64,000 nucleotides of DNA from positions 59,376,665 through 59,440,664 of the forward strand of contig OU862906.1 of the NCBI GenBank assembly GCA_917880885.1, read 5' to 3'. Every line of letters starts with the position of its first letter. Position 1 is the stretch's first letter. The position numbers and the translations under genes were made by a program. Under the pieces are notes generated by a model. That model did no database searches. It saw only the letters and a list, made by a program, of their open reading frames with translations, and was not told the DNA's origin. The DNA comes from Limnephilus marmoratus (Eukaryota > Arthropoda > Insecta > Trichoptera > Limnephilidae). Positions 41,771-50,925 of the stretch are shown here, piece by piece.

Positions 41771-44362
41771 ATGTCCCCGCCCGCCCTACGATCGAAGAGG
41801 ACGGCGCAAGACGATGGACCTTCATCACCCCCTGCTGAGCCCCCGGCTGCTGCTCCGGACGCCGGAGACGAGCCCCTGGGCGTGCCTGACGTCTCCCCTG
41901 ACGCCACGCCCCGGCCCTCATCCAGCACAACCCCGGTGACGAGCTCCGCAGAGGACAGCGATGAGGGACCTCCACCCTCCACAGCCACGGAGGATACGGT
42001 GCGCCAGCTGCGACGACAGCTGCGCCACCAGAGAAAGCAGATACAACAGCTGATGGCAGCCCTACAAGCGCCACGGCCTACTGCACAACCAAGCCCCACA
42101 GGGCTGACACAACCTAGCACCTCAGGGCTGCCACAACGCAGTACTTCAGGGCTGGCACAAAACGACGCTCCTGAGCCGGCACGAGATAGCCGAGCCCCGC
42201 AGCCTCACAACGCTCCTGAGCCGGCACGAGATAGCCGAGCCCCGCAGCCAAGCAGCCATGGACAATCAACATGGATGCAGCCTCACAACGCTCCTGAGCC
42301 GGCACGAGATAGCCGAGCCCCGCAGCCAAGCAGCCAAGGCAATCCAAGATGGATGCCGCCTGGACCTTCCGGCCCGGTACCGCCCGCACCCCTGGACGAC
42401 CAGAGGCAGCACAGCGCCGTACGTGAGATGCCCGTTGGACCGGTGCCTCTGGTGGACCAGAGGTACGCCTCGCCGGCGCAGCTAGGGCCTGAAGGCCCTC
42501 CGCCGCCGCCCCCTCACTACTATGGGGAACAAAGATGGATGCCGCCTGGACCTTCCGGCCCCGTACCGCCGCCCGCACCCCTGCTCGACCAGAGGCAGCG
42601 CACCGCCGTACGTGAGATGCCTGTGGGACCTGTGCCTCTGGTAGACCAGAGGTACGCTTCGCCGGCGCAGCCAGGGCCTGGAGGCCCTCCGCCGCCGCAA
42701 CACAACTACAATGGCAGTCCAACATGGATGCCGCCTGGACCTTCCGGCCCCGTACCGCCGCCCGCACCCCTGCTCGACCAGAGGCAGCGCACCGCCGTAG
42801 GTGAGATGCCTGTGGGACCTGTGCCTCTGGTGGACCAGAGGTACGCCTTACCGGCGCAGCCAGGGCCTGAAGGCCCTCCGCCGCCGCTCCTTCGTCACCA
42901 TGAGGGACAAGGATGGATGCAGCATGGACCTCCCGGCCCCGTACCGCCCGCACCCCTGGACGACCAGAGGCAGCGCCCCGCCGTACGTGAGATGCCTGTG
43001 GACCCTGTGCCTCTGGTGGACCAGAGGTACGCCTCGCCGGCGCAGCCAGGGCCTGGAGGCCCCCTGCCGCCGCCCCCTTACTACCACACTGAGGGACCAT
43101 CTGCATACGCCCAGTGGGCACATCATGAGCCGGCGCAGCCTGATGACCAAATACCATCCGCTGCCAGTCCGAGCTCCGGCCTGCCGCTATTCCCACCGCA
43201 ACCAAGTGCTGAGGAGACGGCCTGCCAAACCAGAGCTTGGATCCAGCAGACGGACAACCCGATGGCCCAGTTCACCAACGCGCTCACAGAGGCCATAAGA
43301 GCTTCAAGGGCTCAGGACAGCCCCCATCCCACAATTGAGGATGACCCCCGGATGGCTGCTCTCATCGCCAGGCAGTCGATGGCCAAGGACCTGCCTCCCT
43401 TCTCTGGGGACCCGCTGGAGTGGCCCACCTGGAGGGCGCAGTACAACCAATCCACTGCTACCTGCCGGATGACTAGCAGTGAAAACCTCATCCGACTGCA
43501 GCGGGCCCTCAAAGGGAAGGCCCGAGACGCCGTGGGACCCCTCCTGATGGACCCCACTCAAGTGACTGAAATCCTTGACGTGCTGGAGCAGCGCTACGGA
43601 GGGACGACTTCGCTGGCCGCCTTGATGCTAGACAAGGCCAAGCGGCTCCCTCAGCTGACAGCAGAGGCTTCTCTAGAAGAAATAGCAGACTTTTCGGGCA
43701 CGGTGCAGAACTTGGTGGCATCACTTCGCTCTCTTAACAATGAGGGATACCCGACCAACCCGGCGCTCCTCAGCGACATCGCGGGGAAGATGCCGTGCAC
43801 GATGCGGTTGGCGTGGCTGATGGAGGTGCGGCGCTACGACGCACCCGCTACGATCTGCCAGTACGCCGCCTTCCTGAAGACCATCGCGAACGCCATCACC
43901 AAATCAGGTATGGTCGACCCCGCGAGGTCTAGACCGCGTCGCGAACACTCGTTCGCCACAACAGAATTCGGGCCGCGAAATAGTGAAAGTCCGTCGCGCA
44001 AGTCACCACAATATGACAGTCGTGAAAAACATAGTGAAAGTACGCGAAAGTCACCACAATATGACTCGTATAACAACACGAACCCTAGCGAAAGTACAAA
44101 TCGCGACGGGTGCCTACAGTGCGGCGAAAAGGGTCATTGGCTCGAAGACTGCCGTGAGTTCGTCGGGAAAGATGTAAAATTACGATGGGAGACGGTGAAA
44201 AGTTCCCGACTCTGCCGCGTGTGTTTAAAAGGACATTCAACAAAGACATGCAAAATCCGAAACTGGTGCGGCATCGGAGACTGCCGCGCTCCCCATCACA
44301 AGGTGCTCCACGACCCTACGTACGTGAGAAACCCCGCAACAGCCGACGTCTACCACATGTGA
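41771..44362 (+). CDS. gag: BEL/Pao Gag protein
   Basis: 863 codons, uninterrupted, starting 19 bases after the primer site at ATG 41771. Order: a Pro/Ser-rich acidic head; a basic coiled-coil-like segment VRQLRRQLRHQRKQIQQL near residue 77; three APEPARDSRAPQP repeats; four 62-63-residue Pro-rich tandem units (about residues 195-440); the DUF1759-type capsid region from LPPFSGDPLEWPTWRAQY near residue 541 to about 690; and zinc knuckles CLQCGEKGHWLEDC (781-794), CRVCLKGHSTKTC (815-827) and CGIGDC-x3-HH (from 833). The Gag would package RNA and form particles. Ends at TGA after TADVYHM. Intact coding fits either recent arrival or selection on Gag. Confidence 0.92.
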   Translation: MSPPALRSKRTAQDDGPSSPPAEPPAAAPDAGDEPLGVPDVSPDATPRPSSSTTPVTSSAEDSDEGPPPSTATEDTVRQLRRQLRHQRKQIQQLMAALQAPRPTAQPSPTGLTQPSTSGLPQRSTSGLAQNDAPEPARDSRAPQPHNAPEPARDSRAPQPSSHGQSTWMQPHNAPEPARDSRAPQPSSQGNPRWMPPGPSGPVPPAPLDDQRQHSAVREMPVGPVPLVDQRYASPAQLGPEGPPPPPPHYYGEQRWMPPGPSGPVPPPAPLLDQRQRTAVREMPVGPVPLVDQRYASPAQPGPGGPPPPQHNYNGSPTWMPPGPSGPVPPPAPLLDQRQRTAVGEMPVGPVPLVDQRYALPAQPGPEGPPPPLLRHHEGQGWMQHGPPGPVPPAPLDDQRQRPAVREMPVDPVPLVDQRYASPAQPGPGGPLPPPPYYHTEGPSAYAQWAHHEPAQPDDQIPSAASPSSGLPLFPPQPSAEETACQTRAWIQQTDNPMAQFTNALTEAIRASRAQDSPHPTIEDDPRMAALIARQSMAKDLPPFSGDPLEWPTWRAQYNQSTATCRMTSSENLIRLQRALKGKARDAVGPLLMDPTQVTEILDVLEQRYGGTTSLAALMLDKAKRLPQLTAEASLEEIADFSGTVQNLVASLRSLNNEGYPTNPALLSDIAGKMPCTMRLAWLMEVRRYDAPATICQYAAFLKTIANAITKSGMVDPARSRPRREHSFATTEFGPRNSESPSRKSPQYDSREKHSESTRKSPQYDSYNNTNPSESTNRDGCLQCGEKGHWLEDCREFVGKDVKLRWETVKSSRLCRVCLKGHSTKTCKIRNWCGIGDCRAPHHKVLHDPTYVRNPATADVYHM
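42160..42335 (+). repeat. Short tandem units in gag (APEPARDSRAPQP)
   Basis: Three copies of GCTCCTGAGCCGGCACGAGA with following AGCCGAGCCCCGCAGCC, all in frame. Confidence 0.9.
42353..43095 (+). repeat. Four ~188-bp in-frame minisatellite units in gag
   Basis: Units start at ATG 42353, 42539, 42728 and 42917 (spacing 186, 189, 189). Each encodes a variant of PPGPSGPVPP, then DQRQ-x-x-AVREMPVGPVPL, VDQRYASPAQ and GPEGPPPPP. Length stays a multiple of three. The opposite strand also stays open for 363 codons (42114-43205) because of this composition. Confidence 0.9.
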
Positions 44363-44998
44363 CGCCAGGCCGACGGCACCATACCCAAAGTGGTGTCAAT
44401 GGTGCTCCTCGTCAGCGCAACAAGGACGAGCCCGCCCTGCCCCAGCAGTACTTCTGTCACATCAGTCGTGCTCCTCATCGGCGCAGCAAAGACGAGCCCG
44501 CCCTGCCCCAGCAGTACTTCTGTCACATCAGTCGTGCTCCACATCGGCGCAGCAAAGACGAGCCTGCCCTGCCCCAGCAGTACTTCTGTCACATCAGTCG
44601 TGCTCCTCATCGGCGCAGCAAAGAGGAGCCCGCCCTGCCCCAGCAGTACTTCTGTCACATCAGTCGTGCTCCTCATTGGCGCAACAAAGACGAGCCCGCC
44701 CTGCCCCAGCAGTACCACTGTCAAGGAAGTGGCGCCTTTTACACGGGGGGAGTCAAGCAACCCCATCAACGAGAAAAATTTGGTGGTCATCATGGACCCC
44801 GCGATGCCCCGCAACAGCTGGCCTCGCGGCCGAGTCCTGGACGCTACCCCTGCTGCAGACGGCGAGGTGAGGACCGCCCGCATCCAGACGAGCACCGGAG
44901 TCTACGTTCGACCTGCCGTGAAGCTTGCTGTGATCCTGCCGGCCCCGCCTACTGATGCGACCCCTACTGACCGACCTTCAACACGTCGTGAAGACTAG
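44363..44998 (+). pseudogene. Pol remnant: 22-residue repeats plus DUF5641-type tail
   Basis: Same frame as gag and open from the gag TGA to TAG 44996-44998. First come RQADGTIPKVVSMVLL and five copies of a 22-residue unit (VLLIGAAKTSPPCPSSTSVT), then PINEKNLVVIMDPAMPRNSW, PRGRVLDATPAADGEVRTAR, and STGVYVRPAVKLAVILP. The last part matches the C-terminal domain of BEL/Pao Pol (DUF5641: PRN-x-WP-GRV, then VR-x-x-R-x-x-x-G-x-Y-x-RP-x-x-KL). Protease, RT, RNase H and integrase are deleted. VLL-(I/G)-G/A-A may derive from the start of the protease domain. Confidence 0.8.
44402..44731 (+). repeat. 66-bp tandem array after gag
   Basis: Five units start at 44402, 44468, 44534, 44600 and 44666 (GTGCTCCTCATCGGCGCAGC, then AAAGACGAGCCCGCCCTGCC, CCAGCAGTACTTCTGTCACA). 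They differ by a few bases. The period of exactly 66 keeps the frame. Confidence 0.92.
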
Positions 44999-45013
44999 TG
45001 CAGCGTAGCTACA

Positions 45014-45021
45014 CGGGGGAG
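45014..45021 (+). other. Polypurine tract
   Basis: CGGGGGAG lies directly before the 3' LTR; it is the expected plus-strand primer. Confidence 0.75.
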
Positions 45022-46608
45022 TGTAACCGACGTGTTGCTCTCCCTCATTTCTTAATTTTTAATCTTATATGTTTTACTTATGTACAATGCCCCGGTGCAA
45101 CCAAATAAAGCTTGTGTGCCAAGTTTGCACCGGGAGACATTCTAGAATCCTATAATTTTAATAATTTTAACAATTAATACTTTATTTATGATTATTTACG
45201 CCTCCAAAGGCAACCAGGCTGACTAGCCTCCTTTTTAGTTATGGCCCTGAGAAGGGCCGTTTTTTCGGCTCCGAAGGAAGCAGCTACTCCGCTAAGCGGA
45301 CTGCCTTCCCTCCCTTGCTGCTCTGCCGTTATGGCTCAGCAGGAAGCGGCTGCTCTACCAAGCAGGCTGCTTTACCTCCCGTTTTTGGCGGCCCCAACAA
45401 GGGCCTTTTTGGGCTCTCAGTCGGCTTTACCGTGCCGCCAGCAACGATCTTTTTCAAACACATTTTTTTTTTAATTTTAAATGTCTTTTTCTTAATACAC
45501 AGATGCCCTGGTGACACAAGTAAAAACTTGGTTACCAAGTTGCCACCAGGAGACATCCTAAACTTATTATTTCATCGCCTTCAGGGCCATTTTTCCGGCT
45601 ACAAAGCCAAAAAACCAATTTGGGCGTCCCTATTAAGGGCCTTTATATTGGTCAAAAATACACCATATTTTAATATAACTTCGTTTAAACACCCCGTAGG
45701 ACGCTGAAACTAAGACGTTTCAGTGCAGAGTCCTACGGGGCATCCATAGAGCCATAAATAAACATTGTAACTCTTAAACTGCCAGCGCTATCAGCACTTG
45801 AGCAGATTTTCGAGACTTTAGCATCATTTCACTTTTTCTCCATTTTAAAAATCCCAGGACCTCGTAAAGCGACGGAACCAAAAGGTTTCGATAGCCAAGC
45901 TTACGGGGGACCTGGGAAAAATATTAACTTCTTTGTAACTATTCAAACACTTTGTTAAAAAACAAATACCTACCGACAAAAAGTCAAACTTCCTTAAAAT
46001 CAACCCAAACTCAGCAAACAAAAATTCTACGGATAGAGAATATCCGTAGAACCACTCTAGTTTTAAGGAAAACATTGTAAATACATTAACCTAACCTGTA
46101 TAATTAATTTAAGAAACCAATTTTAGACGACCACATTCAAGCAAGTGTTTGCCAAAATGGGTGGCCCACAGAAAGGCACACCTTATATAGGTAAAGGGCT
46201 AGGTAAAACCTCCCACCACAAAAATGTACCACGTGACAGGTTTTGTCACGGAAATCGGGTATATAAACCCGGCCATTTCTCATAATAAATCAGTTCTTCC
46301 ATCAACGTCAACTCGTGTTATTATTTCCTTCTGGGAAAAGTTATTATCATCCGCTGCCTCCCGCCGACCTCTGCCTAGACTTTGCTCCTGGTGCCATCAG
46401 TCTCCTCCAGAAAGCCGGCCCTACTTCAGGCAACCGCCACGCACCAGGACTGGGCAGAGGAGTAGGCACATCCAGTGTCCTCAACTCATCAGGCACTGGG
46501 TGCACGGGAGGTCAGTATTATTATTATTTCAATCATTTCATCCTGGTCGTGTACTGAAACCGGTACCCTTTTTTTACAGTCTTGTACAGGCTTGATACGT
46601 CTGGTACA
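45022..46608 (+). repeat. 3' LTR of the BEL element
   Basis: Same length as the 5' LTR. The only difference I found is G45254 against C40378. AATAAA at 46284-46289 is followed by the presumed poly(A) region. Confidence 0.95.
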
Positions 46609-46613
46609 TACGT

Positions 46614-46710
46614 GTTTGTCTCTTTTTAGTGTCGCTCTTTCGTTTCATCGAGTTTCAAATCCCAACGGTGCTAAAAAAGTTTTCACTTCAAAAATATTTA
46701 TTTTGATTGA
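46614..46710 (+). repeat. C-type repeat fragment, right flank of BEL
   Basis: TGTTTGTCTCTTTTTAGTGT, TTCGTTTCATCGAGTTTCAA and GGTGCTAAAAAAGTTTTCAC match the inverse of 11220-11335. Confidence 0.6.
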
Positions 46711-46739
46711 TAGATAGAGGATATGGAAATGGTATTTCT

Positions 46740-47400
46740 CACTGTCGCCCAATTTCATGACGTGAAAGACATGAAATTGTCGGGAGTGATTCTTTTTATT
46801 TCACCCTCTTTCACGGGTCCACATATTCTTCTCAGCACTTTTCTTTCAAAAGTATCCAGCATTTCAGCTATCTTTACCGTCAGTGTCAGCGCCTCACATT
46901 CATATGCCAATACAGTTCTAACAATGGTCTTATATATGGTTATTTTGGTTTTTCTGTGGACACTACGTGACTTAAACACTGGCAGCAAAGAGAAGTATGT
47001 TTTGTTGGCTGCTGTGATTCTTCTTCTGATTTCTGCTGGATCCTAATTGTTCTCTGTCAGACTGGAGCCCAGGTAGGTGAATTGGTCGACCACTTCGTAT
47101 GAGCAGTTGTCTTCGAATTGCACTACTTCTTCTTCTGTGTGAAGGGTTCCTGCTCTGTATCATCATTTTCGTTTTGTTGACATTAACCTGCAGTCCTATT
47201 TCCCGTGCTGCTGTTTCTAAAGGATCGAAGACCTCCTTAATGGCTGAAATTGATCTTCCGACAATGTTAATGTCATCCGCATATCCGACAACTTGACTGC
47301 TCTTGAAACAATTATTGGAGCCAGTGTCTATTAGCGTTTTTCTTATTACATGTTCGAGCACAATGTTGAAGAGAGTGGGAGCCAGACCGTCCCCCTGTTT
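46740..47400 (-). pseudogene. LINE reverse transcriptase fragment (inverted part)
   Basis: The minus strand reads NIVLEHVIRKTLIDTGSN, VVGYADDINIVGRSISAI (catalytic YADD), ETAAREIGLQVNVNKTKMMI, then after frame changes KSRSVHRKTKITIYKTIVRT, YECEALTLTVKIAEML and TFERKVLRRICGPVKEG. These are the fingers-to-thumb end of the RT and the following connection. The 5' two thirds of the ORF are missing. Confidence 0.85.
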
Positions 47401-47757
47401 TGAAAGAAAAGTGCTGAGAAGAAAATGTGGACCCGTGGGGTGAACAGTGGCGCATCCGGCACAATACAGAATTGTATGATATATAAGGCACCTAGCATCT
47501 CAACACATATGAGACTCCTCAGGCTGAGATGGGCTGGGCATGTACAGAGAATGCCGGATACACGCGTCCCAAAAAGAATTTTGACTGGACACCCAGGTGG
47601 AAAGAGAAAAGTGGGAAGACCCAGACTGAGGTGGGAAGACGAAGTAAAAGGGGATGCAGCACAGCTTCTCCAGGTACCAAATTGGAAGTCAGCCGCTGAG
47701 GACAGGAGGAGTTGGAGGCGACTGTTGCAGGAGGCCAAAGCTCGATATGGGCTGTAG
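47401..47757 (+). pseudogene. LINE ORF2 C-terminal fragment (3' part)
   Basis: Begins ERKVLRRKCGPVG, then after a shift NCMIYKAPSISTHMRLLRLR, WAGHVQRMPDTRVPKRILTG, KRKVGRPRLRWEDEVKGDAA and EDRRSWRRLLQEAKARYGL before TAG. The WAGHVxRM and GRPxLRW motifs mark it as the tail of the same ORF that is inverted to its left. Confidence 0.85.
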
Positions 47758-47780
47758 CGCCATCGAAGAAGAAGAAGAAG

Positions 47781-47976
47781 ATTCTTTTCATTTATTCTAA
47801 AAACAAAGAAATCCATTCCCGGGTCATGAAAATCCTGAAAATATTTTTAAATCTCCCACTACCACAGCAAACGGAAAATGTTGCTTGCGATGGAGGACTT
47901 AGTAGGTAGCCGAGGAAGTGAACTTACGATGTTTGGATGGCACCCAAACGCGATGCAAATTTATCCATTGAACGGT
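47781..47976 (-). mobile_element. SINE2 copy, minus strand
   Basis: The reverse complement matches the family: GCATCGCGTTTGGGTGCCA, CTAAGTCCTCCATCGCAAGC, AACATTTTCCGTTTGCTGTG, GTGGGAGATTTAAAAATA, GACCCGGGAATGGATTT and an A-rich tail. Its tail abuts the (GAA)n end of the LINE. Confidence 0.7.
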
Positions 47977-48263
47977 AAATATCTAAATGCAGGATTTCCA
48001 TAGAAAAAAATTAATAAAAACCTACGAAACTAGATAGGTGATTCATGCTTAGGTTTTAACGTTGTTTCTGTTTGTCCCGTCAGTTTGATGTTTAAATGAT
48101 GTTGAGTGTCGTTTACACGCAATACTGAAATTTAAAACAATTACGTTAGGTTCATAGACAAATGAATATTACTAGACCAGAACATAAAGGTGAGGGGTAG
48201 ACAACAACTATGGCGTGGCGCAGAGCGGGAAGATGACTTTGGAGATATTTGATTCGTCAATAA

Positions 48264-48374
48264 GGGAACGTACCCATACTACGTGACCTGTTCGGGGGGG
48301 TTGCTTAGGTTTTGGGTCACCGGGGGGGGGGGGTTTATTGCAAAAAATAGGTCACGTAGTATGGGTACGTTCCC
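48264..48374. mobile_element. PIF/Harbinger-type MITE, 111 bp
   Basis: Perfect 26-bp terminal inverted repeats (GGGAACGTACCCATACTACG then TGACCT) are flanked by TAA on both sides (48261-48263, 48375-48377). A 3-bp TAA/TTA duplication is typical for PIF/Harbinger. The core carries G-runs of 8 and 12. Confidence 0.8.
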
Positions 48375-48500
48375 TAACTCAATATGACAGTATATAGACA
48401 TCTCGCATTATAATATCACCATTTAGTTCTTAAAAGTAAACTCTGCTTTTGAATGAATAGACCTGTTTACATGAGAGCGCGAAATGCTCGCCGCGTAATG

Positions 48501-48545
48501 AACAAATTTGCAAAGTCATTTGAAAAAAGACTTTGCAAATTTGTT
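48501..48545. repeat. Perfect 17-bp inverted repeat
   Basis: AACAAATTTGCAAAGTC at 48501-48517 and its exact inverse at 48529-48545 are separated by 11 bases. Confidence 0.88.
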
Positions 48546-48925
48546 TTCTTTGCAAAGTTATTTTCAGACTCCAATATTTTGGTGCCGTATTTGGTACGAC
48601 ACTTTTACAAATGTTTCGTAATTTACCTACCCCAGTAAACATCGACGAGCACACGCCATGTATCTCGAGTGATAGTATATATTTACACGTTTTCAAAACA
48701 CAAACCGTGTCTTTTGCAGTGTTATTTCGTAAGATACACCGATGAGTGCTCGACGCTGGCTCGCAGAAGAATGATTAAGTCACATTTTTTAGGTTCACGC
48801 GAAGCCATACTCAATCCCAGCCGGTTCCAATGGAACCGGTATGGGGAGGGAGAAATAATACGCTTTTATCACTTAGGGCAAGTCTAGTAATATTCATGTC
48901 TATGATTAGGTTATATTTCGTCACT

Positions 48926-49599
48926 TCATTTGGATAAGGTTCTAACTTCGCTTAACCTTGTTCTGAGATATGAGGTGTCAAGGTTGGCAAAGACGATTTC
49001 TATTTACCAATTTCAGATTTTGAGATTGAATCTTGTTTACAAGTAGAGTATTTTAATTGAACATATTTTATTAGGAAGTATTAAAATAGGACGTTTAGTT
49101 ACTTACCCTTTTAGAACATACCTAAACATGCAAATAGAACCCTGTGCAATAAACTAGGGCATAATAATTCATTGCACTAGGTTCTAACTACATTTCGCTA
49201 ATGCAATGCCAGGCTAGGGTGACGTCCTATTTAAATATTTTCCATTAAAATATAATAAACTAAAATACTTTTACCAAAATTGTTAAATAGAATAAGAAAA
49301 TTCGTCTTTGGAAACTTAGAAACCTTAGAAAATGGTAAGGCGTAGTTAAAACCCTATTCAAATGAGTGACAGACAATAACGCGCCTCTTATTTATGATCA
49401 AATGTCAGATGAGGTAAGAACCTTGTAAATTGAATTTTATTGATAATGCTTGATGTTAGAACTTTGTCATACATATATCTACGAAAATAAAACACAGATG
49501 GTTCTGAAAATTATTTTGGAAAGTAATGAGCAAAAGAAATGCTTTGGCATTTCAATGTCATTTTTGAAAAAAATGTCAGTTAGAACCTTATCCAAATGA
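48926..49599. mobile_element. 674-bp TIR element, non-coding
   Basis: TCATTTGGATAAGGTTCTAA plus CT at the left and its exact inverse AG TTAGAACCTTATCCAAATGA at the right (22 bp). Related strings such as TAGGTTCTAACTACATTT occur inside. No coding. No target duplication was identified. Confidence 0.65.
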
Positions 49600-50032
49600 C
49601 ATAACGATTTTACTAAGAAATTGATAAATCATTCACGTAAATGTGTACATTCTTTCTTACTAAAACTATAATATTTTCGGTATCCTCCAAGTTTAGTTCA
49701 TATTGCGAACTCTGTATATATGCATACCACGGGTATCCAACATTCTTAGCACATTTTGCGAACTCACGAATAATAATCAGCAGTGTGTCTAAAACCTTTC
49801 CGAATACATCGCATAGGTTCCTACCATCAGAATCAGAAATGAAATGCTTTGAATTCTAAACGAAAAACCCAGCATACTTATATAAGAGAGTAGTAGATTT
49901 TCTTAGTTTCGCCCTATTTAAGGGCCACCACTCAGAATCAAAATGTTACCAGAAATGTGCGGCGACCAGATCTGAATAAGGTATCTCCCCACCATAAGGT
50001 ACCTCCCCACCTTTCTCTTCCTTCCCCACAAT
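49600..50032. other. No gene seen
   Basis: The near repeat AAGGTATCTCCCCACC / AAGGTACCTCCCCACC occurs around 49978-50015. Otherwise nothing. Confidence 0.35.
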
Positions 50033-50925
50033 TTGGGAGGCGGGTATGGGTACCGCCGCCCCGGGAACCATTTATAGAATGACCAACTCTGCCATAGGTC
50101 ACCCCAATTGGTTCGCTACGTTTGGTGACGCAGGGGTGCCCGGGTTGCGTATTTACAAAACCTATACCGATTCAGTCGCGGTAAAGACAATTTACATTTT
50201 AAATATACCTCTGTATTGGTTATTTTTTATCACATTGCAAAAACAAAAATTGTTCTAAAATCAAGATAAAATAATCTTTCTGATGTGTATATTAGAAATT
50301 AACAATTTTATTTCTAAATATTTAAATTTTAATATTATTCCCATATATTGTAAATACACCTCTATATTGATAATTTTTTAGCACTTTGCAAAAACAAAAA
50401 TTGTTCTAAAGTCTAGATAAAATAATCTTTCCAATGTGTATATTAGAAATTAATAATTTTATTTTTAAATATTTAAATTTTGATATTGAAAATTTAAAGC
50501 GACTGAAACGCGGTAGGGATTGTAAATACGCGCCCGGGTTCATGGGGTGAGGATTGTCCAGATCTTGGCGGCAGATTCGTATGCCCACCTGCCGTGTCAC
50601 TACACGATGCCGTGTCACTACACTCTCGATCCTGCCCACTGGCAGGATCGAGAGAGATTGGTTGAGGGAGGTCTTTCATCCTTTCTAACCGGAATCTCTA
50701 GACCCATAGCCTTGTACCGCGGTTAGAGGGATGGATTCATAAATCCGTCACTCCTGGACACACTGACCCCCAGATTCCTACCTACCCCTCATACCTATTT
50801 CCTTCCCAGAACTTCATCTCATTCCTTTCCCTAAAAAACCTCTACGCAGCATCCCTTAGGATGACATAGGACCTGATAGGAATTATTTTCCTCAGGGCCC
50901 CCTGTGTGGAGCTAATGAAAAAAAA
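50033..50925 (+). mobile_element. SINE1 copy split by a MITE
   Basis: The 5' part 50033-50146 and 3' part 50532-50925 rejoin exactly when the insert is removed. Starts TTTGGGAGGCGGGTATGGGT and ends CCCCCTGTGTGGAGCTAATG plus an A-run. A local inverted duplication, CTCTCGATCCTGCC / GGCAGGATCGAGAG (50623-50654, loop CACT), and a direct repeat TGCCGTGTCACTACAC enlarge the middle. Confidence 0.8.
50147..50531 (+). mobile_element. 385-bp MITE (M9 family) with 9-bp target duplication
   Basis: GCCCGGGTT at 50138-50146 is repeated at 50532-50540. The element starts GCGTATTTACAA and ends TTGTAAATACGC, with a further match TTCAGTCGC inside. Two tandem ~150-bp units carry AAATTGTTCTAAAATC-like and AATAATCTTTC strings. 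A 9-bp duplication is seen in Mutator-like and Merlin elements; superfamily undecided. The second copy is at 9290-9598. Confidence 0.85.

Larger units (their letters stand above)
40141..46613 (+). mobile_element. BEL/Pao LTR retrotransposon, gag-only, very young
   Basis: The element itself spans 40146-46608 (6463 bp) with TACGT target duplications at 40141-40145 and 46609-46613. It has two 1587-bp LTRs (TG...CA) in which I could find one difference (40378 C against 45254 G), a primer site, a purine tract, an intact gag and only the C-terminal tail of pol. The 5-bp duplication, the Gag domain type and the pol tail all point to BEL/Pao. The missing catalytic part means transposition relied on proteins from another copy. 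The GC-rich interior contrasts with the AT-rich flanks. Confidence 0.95.
46735..47780 (+). mobile_element. LINE copy with 5' inversion
   Basis: The left part (46735-47400) codes on the minus strand, the right part (47400-47780) on the plus strand, and both belong to one LINE. The junction lies in GTTTTGAAAGAAAAGTGCTG near 47398-47402. The string GAAAGAAAAGTGCTGAGAAG occurs in both orientations (46830-46850 inverse, 47403-47422 direct). The right end carries a (GAA)n tail. This is the structure expected from twin priming. Confidence 0.8.

Noticed and set aside
42114..43205. 363-codon open frame antisense to gag
   Set aside because: It mirrors the GC-rich tandem units of gag; composition and periodicity explain it, and no domain is visible.
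44402..44731. CRISPR-like array
   Set aside because: Units are contiguous with no variable spacers, in a eukaryotic retrotransposon; it is a minisatellite.
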